From positions 16,318,049 to 16,382,048 of the forward strand of contig WMCF01000014.1 in the NCBI GenBank assembly GCA_009792885.1: a stretch of DNA of 64,000 nucleotides, given 5' to 3'. Source of the stretch: Eremophila alpestris peregrina. Taxonomy: Eukaryota; Chordata; Aves; Passeriformes; Alaudidae. Positions 35,728 through 47,845 of the stretch are shown piece after piece. Position 1 is the stretch's first letter. Every line of letters begins with the position of its first letter. The translations under genes and the position numbers were made by a program. The notes below the pieces were generated by a model. That model did no database searches and was not told where the DNA came from. It saw only the letters and a list, made by a program, of their open reading frames with translations.

Positions 35728-36833
35728 TGTGTTGGTTTTGCAAGGAAGTGATTCTTCCAAGAAACTTATAGCAAAACCAATCAGCGACTAAGTTTGAATA
35801 TTGACATCTGGTGTAGCTACTAGAAAGATGATAAGACTCTGTGAAAACACAGGTTAAAAACTGGAGAAAATCCCAAGAAGCTCTCTTTTCTTTCCAGACT
35901 GCGAACAGGTAACAAGTGGCCCCGGCTCCCTCCTTGCCATGGGGCCAAGACTGGCTGGGCCCCACGTGGGGCCAGGCCCCTTTTCAGGAAGCCCACCGGC
36001 CCTGGGTTGGGGCTTGGCCCGATGACTGCGGGGCAGGGGGAGGGGGGGAGAGAGGCCCCATCCTGGCTGGATCAGGCCACCAGCGGCTGCTAACATTCTG
36101 CCACTAAGCTGTCTCCCCATCAAACCCTTGGGAGGCCCAGCCAGGCCAGGTGGCCCTGAATCATTAAAAACCGATAAATTCATGAACAAAGACCCTCTAA
36201 CTAGTTAAAGTTAGAAAGTGGTATGTTTATTGCGATGTCAGGCGGCACAGGGGTAGTCCCCTGAAGTCATGCCAGCAAAATACAAAGCTCTTTGCCCTCA
36301 ATTTATTTCCTGACATCTTACATACAATACATATGCATAACCCCAGCACCTCCCATCTCCGTTCCATATTAAAATAAGGCTATTAGTCCTTCACGTGTGC
36401 ACAGTTCTTCTCTTGAATTGGGTCGATGGTCTCAAATTGGGTCAGTGGTCTTGAAGGTTGAAGTAAGGAATGCCTTCATCAGGTCTCCATGACTCTCTGA
36501 CACAATCCAAGGTCCCCTGCTTTGTGACTGAGGTAGAATCCAGGTGCTCGTCATTGTTCTTCTAGTTTCAATCTGTTTTTATTACAGTTCACTTACTCTA
36601 TTTCCTTCAAACAATACCTCTATTAGCTCTAGCTTAAGCCTCTAATAATCTTTCTTGTAGTTTTATTAATAAACCTGTCTTTATGCCCTTTTTAAGTTTT
36701 GAGCCTGCTTTGCTTTTCTCCTAATCCTATCTCACAGCAGAAAAAGAGTAAATAATTCTAATGAGCACTCAAACCACTACACTAATAGTACCTTAGCCAG
36801 AAAGCAAAAATTAGTGAACTTGAAACCACTACA
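35728..36833 (+). mobile_element. solo LTR, ERV-L-like family 4 (copy F)
   Basis: It is homologous at both ends and in the GC-rich interior to 46422-47840. It starts TGTGTTGGTTTTGC and ends GAAACCACTACA. The flanks TCCTG (35723-35727) and TCTTG (36834-36838) are a 5-bp duplication with one transition. AATAAA lies near 36670, followed by a U5-like CTTTGCTTTTCTCCTAATCC stretch shared with the other copy. An AACCACTACA stretch occurs twice near the 3' end (about 36772-36781 and 36824-36833), so the tail has been extended by about 50 bp compared with the 46-kb copy. A GC-rich block occupies 35918-36140. Confidence 0.9.
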
Positions 36834-39228
36834 TCTTGTATTTCAAATATACCATGGAGGTCACTAGTGGGAGCATGTAGATTCTGCATCTTTCTTCTAC
36901 CTCCCTTCAAAGCAAGAAGGCTGAAATACAGTTTCTTCCTCTACTTCTGACTTACTTTGCCAAAACCCACTGTGTTACAGATAAATCTGAGGAGTCTACA
37001 GAGTGACAAAAAGTTAAGCACTTTAAAGAACCATAAAATTTTTGTAATCCTTGTGATTGCTAAAAGCCTAGTTAAATGAGTCATGCTGTGTATGAAAAAT
37101 TGAGACTATGCTAAAGAAAATGTGTATATGTACATGGTTAAACATACAGTTAAATCGTTCTTTTCCTTTGTTTACTGTGTCTTTACATATGCCTTGTAGT
37201 AACAAATGAGGGAAGGTTATGGTAAAAGTTACACTATTCATCTAATTAAGCATCTTCAAATTAATTGGTGGGTTTGTCGGCATCTTTGCAATTGGAAGGG
37301 TGTTGTGTGTAATGTGCAAGGAGGTTTTTTTATGGTAGTTTCCTGCCAAGGATCCCATACCTTCAGTACATGCCATGGTACCAGTGACAGGAAAGATACA
37401 TTGTGGAGGTTACGTTTTTCTTTCTTGCTTGGCAGGTTTCTCAAGGGCTTTAGGATGCTTAGATTTAAAAGCTGCTGCAGCTATATGGCAAGAGAGGAGT
37501 AGCTCCTAAGTTATTCTAAAGATCAGATTAATATGGCTTTTATTTAAGTCACACATAATGAGACCCCGCTATGAATGAAGGAGACATACAGAGAGCTGTG
37601 GCAGTGACCGTAACTCGGCATATGCGCTCCTGTTTGTTTCACCAAGCCTTGCAGCGATGTCATGTAGTGGGACTCCATGTCACTGGATGCCAACACAGGT
37701 GGGGGTTTCAGATACCTGTCCATTCACAGACTTAAGCTCTGTTCCTCTCAGAAAAGTTTCAGGCTGCACTCATCTTAGATGAACTCTGTGTGCCATTTCT
37801 GCCTGTCCCAGTCTTCTGTGTAGATGCTTCTCCCATAAGTACATTCTCTAAGGAAGTGCCATCTGTTTCTCTCTGTGATTTTTCCCCACTCTATTGAAAC
37901 ACCAGATCTATCTTCCCTCTTGTTCTGCCCTATTCTTTTGAATAATGATGTTTTACAATTCACTTACAATACATTGTGCAAACAAATACAGCAAGTCCAT
38001 CACCTGACATATCCCAAAAGGACAGTATGTGATAAGGTCTTCATGTGCTGATTTTCATGCTTCTTTCATGTACATGCAGTTTTGGTGCAAAATCAGGTGT
38101 CACGGATCTTCATCATGCAACCTGGAGTACAAGGAAATTCATAGCCCAGAAAAAATACAGGAAGACCTTAGAAGTAGGAGTGGTCATTTCATCCATGCTT
38201 GACTTCAAATAGTATATCTTAATTAAAAATGATTTCTTATTTTTCAATGTAGAGCAATTGTCCAAATTCTAAAAGAGAAAAGTCTTTGTTAAACTCAGTG
38301 AAGATGGCTTGAAAAGGAATTATTTCAATATTTGTCTTTTGAGTACTTCACTATTCTCTTAGCAATATTTTGGAGAGGGGCGTGAAGGGAAGACTTTATG
38401 CTGCTTTAAAAAATACTTGCTCAGCCAGTCCGCATTCCTTTAAATTGAAATGAAAAAGAAATGACTCTGCTTTACATCCTTTCTGAATATATAAAGAAAA
38501 TATTCAGTCACTCTTTAATATTAAGCAAAACTAGCACCACCATTTCCACAGTGCTTTTAAATGGACCGCAGGAGTTCATCACTGATTGCAGTAAAGTTAC
38601 ACAGTCTTTTAATAAGGAGTGTTCTTTGTAATTCAGTAAAATCTGGAAAGACTTAAAGAAGAATTGAAAACAACATTTCCTTTGGTCTGTGTTGCTCCTG
38701 CTTTTGCAAGGTTCATAAAAAAATCTGTCTTTAGACCACCACTGATTTTTCACAGCATTTTACTTTTTATCTATAGCACTTATTATATTGTATAAGCCCC
38801 CTGTCTTCACCTCCTGCACTATACCGCAGTAACTATTCATAATTATGTACATCCTCCCAGTTGTTTCTTAGGCAGTGATTGTGGTATGAGGTCTGGGAAG
38901 ATAAGTTGGTTTTCTCTGATTCTCTTGATGTCTACTCTGATCTGCTCCACAAATCCTTTTTGTACCTTTAATTTACATGTACACTGAACTTAAGTAATAA
39001 TGTCAGGAGCTCATGAATTAAAGCAATATGCACATGAAATTTCATTTGTATAGCTCCACACAGGACTTCTTATATTCAGTGTATTTCATTTAGTTGATGG
39101 GGAGAAAATCATCATCATGGTCTAAAAGTACAGGATGTTCAACCTAGGGAAAAGATGAGTTTGATGCTGTGAGTGAAACATCTGCTGTTGGGAATATGGG
39201 GAAGGCATACACACACACAGAGGTTATC

Positions 39229-39277
39229 ATCCATCCATCCATCCATCCATCCATCCATCCATCCATCCATCCATCCA
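39229..39277 (+). repeat. (ATCC)n microsatellite
   Basis: About twelve ATCC units without interruption, preceded by a short (AC)n at 39209-39219. The purity suggests it is length-variable between individuals. Confidence 0.95.
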
Positions 39278-40334
39278 CTTCCTCTGACATGTATCCTATT
39301 ATCTTTGTACTGGATGTTAGATGGCTTGCAGAACTCATCTGCTGAGGTTCAATGTAATCAAGTCTTCATAGCCAGTTCAGCAGGGAATAGTTAAGTAATA
39401 CAGGAACAACAGCCCAGTTGCATTTTCTGATGCTTTTCCATTTTGTTTTTTCAGGACAAATATTGTCAAATACAATGAGACTTAGGACATACCTAAGATG
39501 AAACAACAGGATTTTAAAATTTGTATTTATCCTTGTAGATCAAAGCTGATTGTGGAATCATAGTGATACTTTTTTAGCATCATTCCTCTGAGTGTCTCAT
39601 TAGGTACTCACTGCTACTTACTATTGAGCTCCTTCAGACTCTTGGGGTGTCCTTCAGTTTTAGAATGGGACCTTTAAAATGTCCTGAGAAAGAAGTATTT
39701 TCATTAGATTATTGTTACTTTCAACTGAATGGCTTCAACATCACTGAGTGACTACTAGGATGCTGAAGCACCTCAGAGAAATCAGTTGATGTGTTTGTGA
39801 GGTTTTGTAAGAATAAGATAAAAGGAAGGGGAAATGAAGAATAAATTAAGGTGTATTCTTAGGTTCTTAATTTCCTTAATCAATGGAAAAGATTGCTTTG
39901 AATTATAATTCCTTCCCTCATGCCTCATTTGAAAACTTTCTGCAATTGTTTTCCAATTTTTTTGATTTTCCATTTCATTATAGAGCAGGGTATAAGCTGC
40001 ATTCATTGCAGCTGCTTGCTGCTCTAGGAGACAGAAGGATTTTGTCCATAAAATCCAGATTATATGCTCTGAAGTTGCTTTGAACTATCTTAAATTATCA
40101 GTGCTACTTTGCAATTAAAAAATTATAATACACAGGGCTGTGATAAACATTTTTAAATTTGAGGAGTTTTTAATAACGAAATCCAGTATCAGCTGAGGGG
40201 CATATCTTTTACTGCTAGCTGTCAAGGGAATCAAAGCAGGCTCTATTTCTAATTAAGTGATCTCATTTAGATAAGTGAACAAAAGTGGGACAATTTCATT
40301 CTGGAGAGTCTTGAATGTACAGAGGAATGGATGC

Positions 40335-40377
40335 TTAGTAAAGAGGTAAGTTAGTAAAGAGTAAAGAGTAAAGAGGT
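40335..40377 (+). repeat. AGTAAAG-type tandem repeat
   Basis: TAGTAAAGAG and AGTAAAG units recur five times within about 43 bases, with variable spacing. It is a small local duplication. Confidence 0.8.
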
Positions 40378-43300
40378 TGATGCTTTGAAGCAACAGACTT
40401 TGAGGTTTAGTCAGGCATTTCTTAAAATACCCCCCAAAATTAAGAATAATTTTTTAGATATGTGTCTTCACTAGTTTTTCTTATGTTTTGTTTTTTTTCC
40501 CTAAAGCATTAGCGGAGCAATATTAAAAGTGAAGGACACCAAACCTTTGAAGGTCTGCTGGGTAGATGCTGACATGAGAATGTTATTTTATTCTTGGTTG
40601 AAGTCCTATTGGTTATTTAGGAAACATATAGCTTAGAATATCAAGATTATTGAATCTTAAAAGCCGAAAAAGTGGAAAAATATTACTTAATTTTTACTTT
40701 TCCTGGTATATGTTGCTTTTAGACCTTTTTTTCCTAACAATTTAAAAGCTAATGAAAGCACTGAGAAATTGACTTACTTTTTAGAGACAGGATTGTGATT
40801 CTCTAATTCATACTGATGAGAATTTTCTTCAGCAAAAATGCTAAAAATATATTCATCAGATAGAGGAATTATTTAATAGTCATGTAGTGTTGTTGAGATG
40901 TGAAAAAAAAAAGTAATTCAAGACATATTTATACTCACAGAACTGCCCACAGATAACTAGCTAGCTCATTTCACTCAAAAGTGTGGCAAAGTAATGAACT
41001 GCTCTACCTATCTGTATTTGGTTGATTAGTGTTGTGTATCATGCTGAAATACCTCAGTAGCATAGGAAATAATCAGTTCAATTAGGAAAATATTTCCCAT
41101 ATAAGGCTTTTACTAGTCCTCTAAATTTTTATCAAAACAATCAGAAAAGTATAATTCAGAAGAATTAATTACAACTGAATATTTCACCACAGATTTGTGC
41201 TATGGGATTGGCAGAGAGAATGCTTGGTCTTATGTATTTTGAATGTATGGTCCCTTACAAGACCTTCATATTACTTTTTTAACCCTGTCAATTAGTAATT
41301 GCTGAATATGATGTTGATGTGTATCTTTTGGTGCATCTTTCAGTGTATATTTCTTATTTATCAAATTGCCATATTTAGATTTATTCAGGCAAGATGGAGT
41401 TCCTCCATATTTTTGTGGGTGAAATTCTACTGTTGGACACTTCATACTGCTCCTACACATTTTAAAAGCCTTTTAGCCAGTGCAGATTCTCTGGAGAGCA
41501 GAAGGGGTTGTACAAATACCTCAATTTGCTGGTCTTACTCCATCACATATTTTCTGCACTGATACTGGTGCTCCTCACAGTTATTCAACTTTAAAATGAA
41601 GGTGTTGCTCAGGGATTTCAGAGAGTGATTGAGCTCCAGTGAATATTAACTGCTATTGGGTGCAGCTTTACATTGTCTAAATTGTATGAATAATCAGCAC
41701 ATTTTATTCTTTAACGTTGTATTTGAAAACTATGCACTTGTATTTTAAATTTCTTTGGGGACATCACTATGCAATGGAGATGCCATCTGTCATCCTGCCT
41801 GAGACCAGCTCTGAAAATGCAATGCCATCATTGTGTTGCTGTCAAAATCAGAGCACATAATATGTTGATGGCATAACTTCCTTGAATGCCACCTGCTTCC
41901 AGTTTGAAGGTAACAGATTCCAGACCTAAATTAGGATTCCAACACAGAAATTGTTCTCTTGTCTCTCGTATTACTGTCTCTTCTGCCCCTCATAAAAAGG
42001 ATTCAAAAACAAACAATTCAGCAGTTACCAGTTTCATAATGGTGTGAGGTACATAATTTCTAGCTCTGTGGAGGTTTAGAAAGACATAAAATGGTGGAGA
42101 CCACTATTGAACCTATATGCCTGTATGAAGCAATTTCTCAGATTGCTCATGGTTTGAAGGGAAGGACCTCTCCAGAAGATGATTCAGCCCATCTAAAATG
42201 TGAATTACCGGAATATTGCATCTTACCACTAATTGCAGAGGAAATTAAGGAATATTCCTGATTTGAGTGCCAGATCCTAGGTGGAGCAAATTCAGATTGG
42301 AGTGTCTAGCCCATGGAGGGAGAGGGAAGCTTATTCTGTGACCTTTACAACTATGATATCATGTTTAGGAACAGTCTTTCTTCATCACTCTTTCTTCCCT
42401 TTTATATGAGTGATAATTTAAAATGAACTCCTTTTATAACAGCAAGTAGAAGAAAATAAATTCATTAATTAATAGCAAAACCTTAGTTGTTTTTACAGAT
42501 TTCAAGCTCATTTTAATTTGGGTTCAGATGGTTGGGGTTTCAGGGAAAGATTCTTGAGTGATTAGCAGAATTGTTTTCAGAAGATGATACTGCTGTAAGG
42601 AATCTACTTTTCACATTTAAAATCAGTAATATACGTGAGTGCATGGCAGATGCAACAGGTTAGTTTTATGTGTTCCTAGCACAAAATGCTAAAACTGTTT
42701 GACAATAGATTGCTGTTTCTGATCAGTACTTTGTTTCTATACCCACTTCCTGTAGATTCTGTCTGTAGATTTTTTAGGTTAAGACCTCTCTAGATCCTGG
42801 AGATGCTGTGAGGCATCCCATGGAACAGTAATGGTAACAATATAAATTAAGAGATGGATATAGATCAGCACAGAAGGAAGTGTTTCTCCCTTCGCAGTTA
42901 CACATAAAGAGTGGGAGAAATTCACTGTAATGACTCAAAAAGATCCTTAGAAATCCAAAATTATTTTGTGAGAAGGCTTTCTCACTCTAGTCTGGTGTCT
43001 TGCAAGCCAGCTCTGGTTTAAAAATCATGGGATCGTTGTTAAGAGCTACAGAGGACAAGAAAATACATTTGATATTGGAACAATCTTTTTCAATCTTGGA
43101 ATCGTGCTCTGTGCAATTAGTGTGTTTGTTCTCCATTGTGGCTAAAGTGGAGTGTCTTCAGATCTGTCTGCATTCTGCCATGAAGAACCTCAGTGAGAAA
43201 TTTATGGTGACTCCATAACATTTGAGCACCAAGTTGGAAGTTTAGATAAGATGCAACATTCTGCAAATAACCAGCATTTTTCTGAAATATTTTGCCACTT

Positions 43301-45084
43301 GAAGCATCTTCGACCAGACATACAACCTTTCTCAAAGAATGTTTTCTTAAGGATTTGAGATAGAAAAGATGGCTGGAAAGAAACATCAGCTACAGTTTAA
43401 ATTGTTCTATTTTTGAAAGATATAGATTTCTCATCTATGAACTGCATTGGTGAACCATCAGTAATTTGATGGTATGGAAATTGTAAGCACATTCCTTCTT
43501 CCTGTTGCTAGGGAAACCACTCTGTGGGTATCTCTGTCTTCACAGTGTCTCTACTCCTTTGCAAAGTCATTGGATAATGAAAGTATAACTAAGTATTTTG
43601 TATTTTGATAGCTATATAATCATTTAAAAATTATACCAAAACAGGACAGGTAAACAGAATTAAAATAGTTATGTCAACTTATCTTCATTATTTTGGGGGG
43701 ATTTCACAATTAAAACATTCCTAATTTAGTTACAAGTAAATTTGATTTATGTTTGATTTTATCTAAATCCAGAGAAATAATCTGTTTATTCCGCATATTT
43801 TATTGCAAATTTTGTTTGATACTTGCCCATGGGACACTCAGAAAAAGTATAAAAACTTGTATATGATGTCAGAAATTACTTGCAAAGATGCTTCTGCTGT
43901 AGGTATGTGTAACTTGCAATATGTAAAGCAAATGTCTTATCATGTTGTACTTTCCTGTAGCAGTACCTTATTAGCAAAAAATGTTCACATTTACATATGT
44001 AAAAAAAATGGGACACCGCCTTTTAAATGTCAAAATATATTCCAACAGTCTCCAAAGAGTCAGGAAGCCCATTCTGATCAATATCTTGGCGGGAATGTTA
44101 AACAAAAATATGATACACATTGACATAATGTCAGCAAAGATTTTATAGTCTCCAAAAACATTTCTCTCTACAATTGTAGTTATGTTCTTTCAATGTGCTG
44201 CAAGATACATACTTGTTGGCATATAATTTTTGTTATATACAATTTTCTACAATGCAAAAAGGCAATCTAACACTCTATACTTTCTACATTACATGTTGCC
44301 AATGAGTTCTTTCTTCATGGTTTTTCAGAAGACTTGGCACCTTAAATTGAATCAAAACATTTTTACTACTTGAGTTCAGTATAAAGTGTTTCTCATTAGC
44401 TAATAAAAATATTCTATATGGACCAACAATAAATGTCACACTTTGCCAGTGGTTCCAGAGAGATCTGTAGATAGAAGTAGGAATTCATGATTTTTTCTTG
44501 TACACTGATGAGAGAATAATGAATTCTAGATGTATTTTTTAAGGATAGAATTTGTTGTTCTGATATTTCTTGCCAAGGGCTTTTCTGCCTCAATCTTTCC
44601 TCTGTCCTACTCCTGGCCTCCTAATCCCATCTATCTTTCAAAATCAACTTTGTAGGCTTGGTGTATTTTTCTTACCTTTCTTCTAAATTGTCTTTCAGGG
44701 CTTTGGTAATTCTCTTTCACTTTTAAAACCTCAGTTCATTGTAACTGGCTTTCTGCAGTATCATTTGTCTTGCCCTCTTAGTGTCTGACCTCTGGCAGAA
44801 GTGAACCCCATCCAATCTTCTTACTAGCAGCTTCCTCTTCATGAATTCACATCTCTTTTCCTTTATTTTTCGTTTTTTATAACCAGTCTGTCTGTACAAC
44901 AGGGTTCATCCTCTTCTAATATCAGAAATTCATGGCTTTCTTCTGTGGATCTGTCTGGTTTTCAAGAGAAAAGTTTTTTCTTTTACAGCCAGAAGTAGTC
45001 AGATGCAGTAATCGCAGAGGAAGGCCCAGACTTCCCTCAGCAGTATGATCATCTGTTATATGAGTTGGAGGAAGTTTTGCACAG

Positions 45085-45300
45085 ATACCAGGAAAAAGGT
45101 TTTTCACCCCAGAGCATGCTTGGGCACTGCAACAGGCTCCCCAGGAAAGTTTTCACAGCACCAAGTATGACAGGAAGCTTTTGGACAATGCTCTGAGGCA
45201 CACAGTTTGACTCTTGGGGTGTCCTGTGCAGGGCCACAATTTGGACTTGATGATCCTGATGGTTGCCTTCCATTAGCATATTCTACAATTCTACATTTTC
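45085..45300 (+). mobile_element. CR1 LINE 3' end fragment
   Basis: This is the 3' UTR of a CR1: a GGTTTTTCACCCCAGAG start, CTGCAACAGGCTCCCCAGG, CTTGGGGTGTCCTGTGCAGG, TTGGACTTGATGATCC, and a TATTCTACAATTCTAC tail with two degenerate units of the CR1 end repeat. Only about 215 bp is present, typical of heavily 5'-truncated copies. Confidence 0.93.
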
Positions 45301-46416
45301 TTTTCCCCAACCCAATACAATCTTTATAGTCATCTCTATGTTTCCCCTAATATTTTCTTTTCTTGTGATAGAGTCTTCTATCATGATGCTTCAAAATTTG
45401 AATTTTGATCATGTATTCTACTGCCATTATTTACAGAGGGAAATATCTGACAACTTGGTGAAACTATGAAGACTCCTTCTAAGGGTGAGCTACCCAGTAG
45501 CAAGACAAGAATTGTAGACAGTTATATAATTCCTTTTTTGACCAGTGCTTCAGGTAATAAATGAAGACAAGAACTATCCTTGATAAGAAGTAAGGGAGGT
45601 TAGAAAATCTACAACTTTTGAGAAATGCAATAAAATGCTAAAATCCCTTTTCTAATCACTGGTAGAAAGCTTGCTGAATGCTTTTCTCAGTGATGAACTA
45701 CTTTTTTTTTCACATCTCAACAACATTGACTAATAAATAATTCCTTTGTCTGATGTTCTGATGCCCTGAGAAAGGGTAAAAAAGAATCCTCTGTGCCATG
45801 ACAGAATCTTATTACAGAATGAAAAAATACTGCAGAAAATCTTGGGGCCAGGAATTTGAACTGGATAAGTTTTATTCAAAAGATATTAAAATCACAGAAA
45901 AATAACAGTTGAATTTTTACCCCTGAGTAGCATTGAGTTTAAAAAATATTAGAGTTTTATTTATAGTTACATATTTTATTTATGCAATTGTAAATTTTAA
46001 TAAAGTGAACAGCTGGGTGCCATTGCTTTTAGTTTCTGACAGATGCCAAATGAGGTCAGTTACAGAGTTCGAGTTGATTCATGAGGGGTGAGCACTAGAA
46101 CTAAGTCCTCTCTACAGTGCACTTAGATTAAAGGGCCATATGCAGCTTTAAGAGGATTTTGTCCGCTTTACAGTAGAAGCTGCTGTCTTAATTGTCCACA
46201 GTTCAGACAGGCAGTGTGATTTATGTGCAACAAAACGTTTGCAAACGGTATGCTGCAAGTAGTGTATGTATTTCTGCGGTTAGTTGGGTTTTCCATTTGT
46301 GGCGGGGTTTTCATCATTAGTAGTATTATTTTTTTAACTACTAATATATGGAATTGCTTGACTTAGGATTTTACAAGTTGCTGAAATCAAACTTGTGATA
46401 GAGATATTTTCAGTAA
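45301..46416. other. unique AT-rich DNA, no gene seen
   Basis: No repeat or exon recognised between the CR1 tail and the next LTR. Confidence 0.45.
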
Positions 46417-46421
46417 GATCT

Positions 46422-47840
46422 TGTGTTGGTTTAGCTCAAATGGAACAAAACCAATTAGTGTCTGGCTTTGAAACTGACAACCGGATAAGCAAATTAAACA
46501 TAATTTGTGTGGGCTACACAACTTAAAAATCAGGGATTCCCAGGAAAAGGTTCTCTTTCTTCCGGGATTTCAGAGGTAAGCCAGCTCGGCTCCCTGCTTG
46601 CCGCAGGGGGCCGGGCTTGGCCGCCTTGACCGGGGCCGCCGGGCAGGGGGAAGGGAAGAGAGAAGACCCCCTCTCTCGGCCCGCCTGGGCCCAGGGAGGG
46701 ATCTGCTACGGCCTTGCCGATACCCTGCTGCCCTCTCTCATCGCGGCCCGGGAGTCCTGGCCAGGCCGGGCGGCCCCTGCCAGGGCCAGGCTCTTCGCGC
46801 CCAGCATGGCTTTGGCCGCTGCTGCCAAGTCACCCCACTGAGGGGTGACTGGTGCCCAGCCGTGTGGAGTGGACAGTCTGGGTGCGGCTGGGGCCCGGGG
46901 ATCCTGGTGCAGTCTCGGCGTGGCTTGAATGTACCACCTTTTGCCACTGCCCAGAAGAATTATCATGCCCTCTGCAGGCTGTTAACTTCTTTCCTTGACA
47001 GTGTAAGTTTGCAAGCACTAATCTTTATCTTAGTGAGAGAACAGCCAGAGCAAACCATGGAGGGACACAGTATGGGACAGCAGTCAGTGAAGAGAGAGTG
47101 TTAAGTCTTAAGTGGGAGAAAGGATTGAGGAGTAGCCTCGTTTGGCTTGACTTCTCTTGTGAAACCATGGAGAATGGACTAACTTTCCCTGTAACATATG
47201 AATGCTGTTCGAGTGGATGCAGAGCTTTAGTCAAAAGTTGTGGACTGATATAACTGAGATTTAATGGAGAATTTTGGACAGAGGAAGATAAAGTGAAATG
47301 AAGCCCTCTGCTCCCGGATAAAAGAGACCTCTGTTCCTTGAAATGAAAATAATTTTTGGAGATAGAAGAAGAGAATCTTTGTTTTATAATAGAAGAAGCA
47401 TCTTTAAATAGTACCCTAAAATAAGCAAACCTGACCCACAGCTAAGGGGAAAGCTGCTAATGGGAGGGGCTTCATGGTTTGCAGAATTTCCCCTGGGTGG
47501 CTGCAGATTTGTGACATAAGAACCACCAGAGGCCTGTTCTTTTCTTGTGGGGATGTCACAATGGAATTTTCTAAGAGAGACTCCTCTCCCTAAGAACTGA
47601 TGAAATATTATTTTAAAATGGTGCAACTGACTGAAAATCACAAGTTTTGTCTCTTCATGTTATCTGTGGGAAAGTAATTGGTTGTTGGGGGGAGGAGAAG
47701 TGTTTTGAAAATGTTCATTTTTTCATTTTCTCCTTTTAGTATGCGTTAATAAAATCCATCTTTGTATGTTTTAAGTTTGGGCCTGCTTTGCTTTCTCCTA
47801 ATCCTATTTCACAGCAGAAAAAGACAATCAAAGCACTACA
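46422..47840 (+). mobile_element. solo LTR, ERV-L-like family 4 (copy G), GC-rich
   Basis: It starts TGTGTTGGTTTAGC and ends AAAGCACTACA. The perfect 5-bp repeat GATCT flanks it (46417-46421 and 47841-47845). AATAAA lies near 47747, followed by the same CTTTGCTTTCTCCTAATCC stretch as the 36-kb copy. The 46575-46900 block is strongly GC- and CpG-rich in otherwise AT-rich DNA. CAGAGGTAAGCC at 46571-46582 is a good splice-donor match. The overlapping frame 46598-47104 has no recognisable domain and is explained by the GC richness. Confidence 0.93.
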
Positions 47841-47845
47841 GATCT

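Larger units (their letters stand above)
36839..45084. other. 8 kb unique DNA, no gene seen
   Basis: No transposon or domain-bearing frame was recognised. Frames at 37206-37502, 41299-41562 and 43803-44123 (plus) look like chance. It contains a (ATCC)n microsatellite and an AGTAAAG tandem tract, listed separately. Confidence 0.45.

Noticed and set aside
35504..35965. 153-codon minus-strand frame
   Set aside because: It crosses the left edge of a solo LTR and its target duplication. No domain seen.
39229..39277. ATCC repeat considered as a CRISPR-like or telomeric array
   Set aside because: It is a plain 4-bp microsatellite with no spacers. CRISPR arrays do not occur in vertebrate genomes.
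43803..44123. 106-codon plus-strand frame with cysteines
   Set aside because: No motif, no neighbour evidence and AT-rich random-like sequence.
46598..47104. 168-codon open frame, the longest on the plus strand in this part
   Set aside because: It lies wholly inside a solo LTR with a perfect GATCT duplication, and the GC richness explains the lack of stops.
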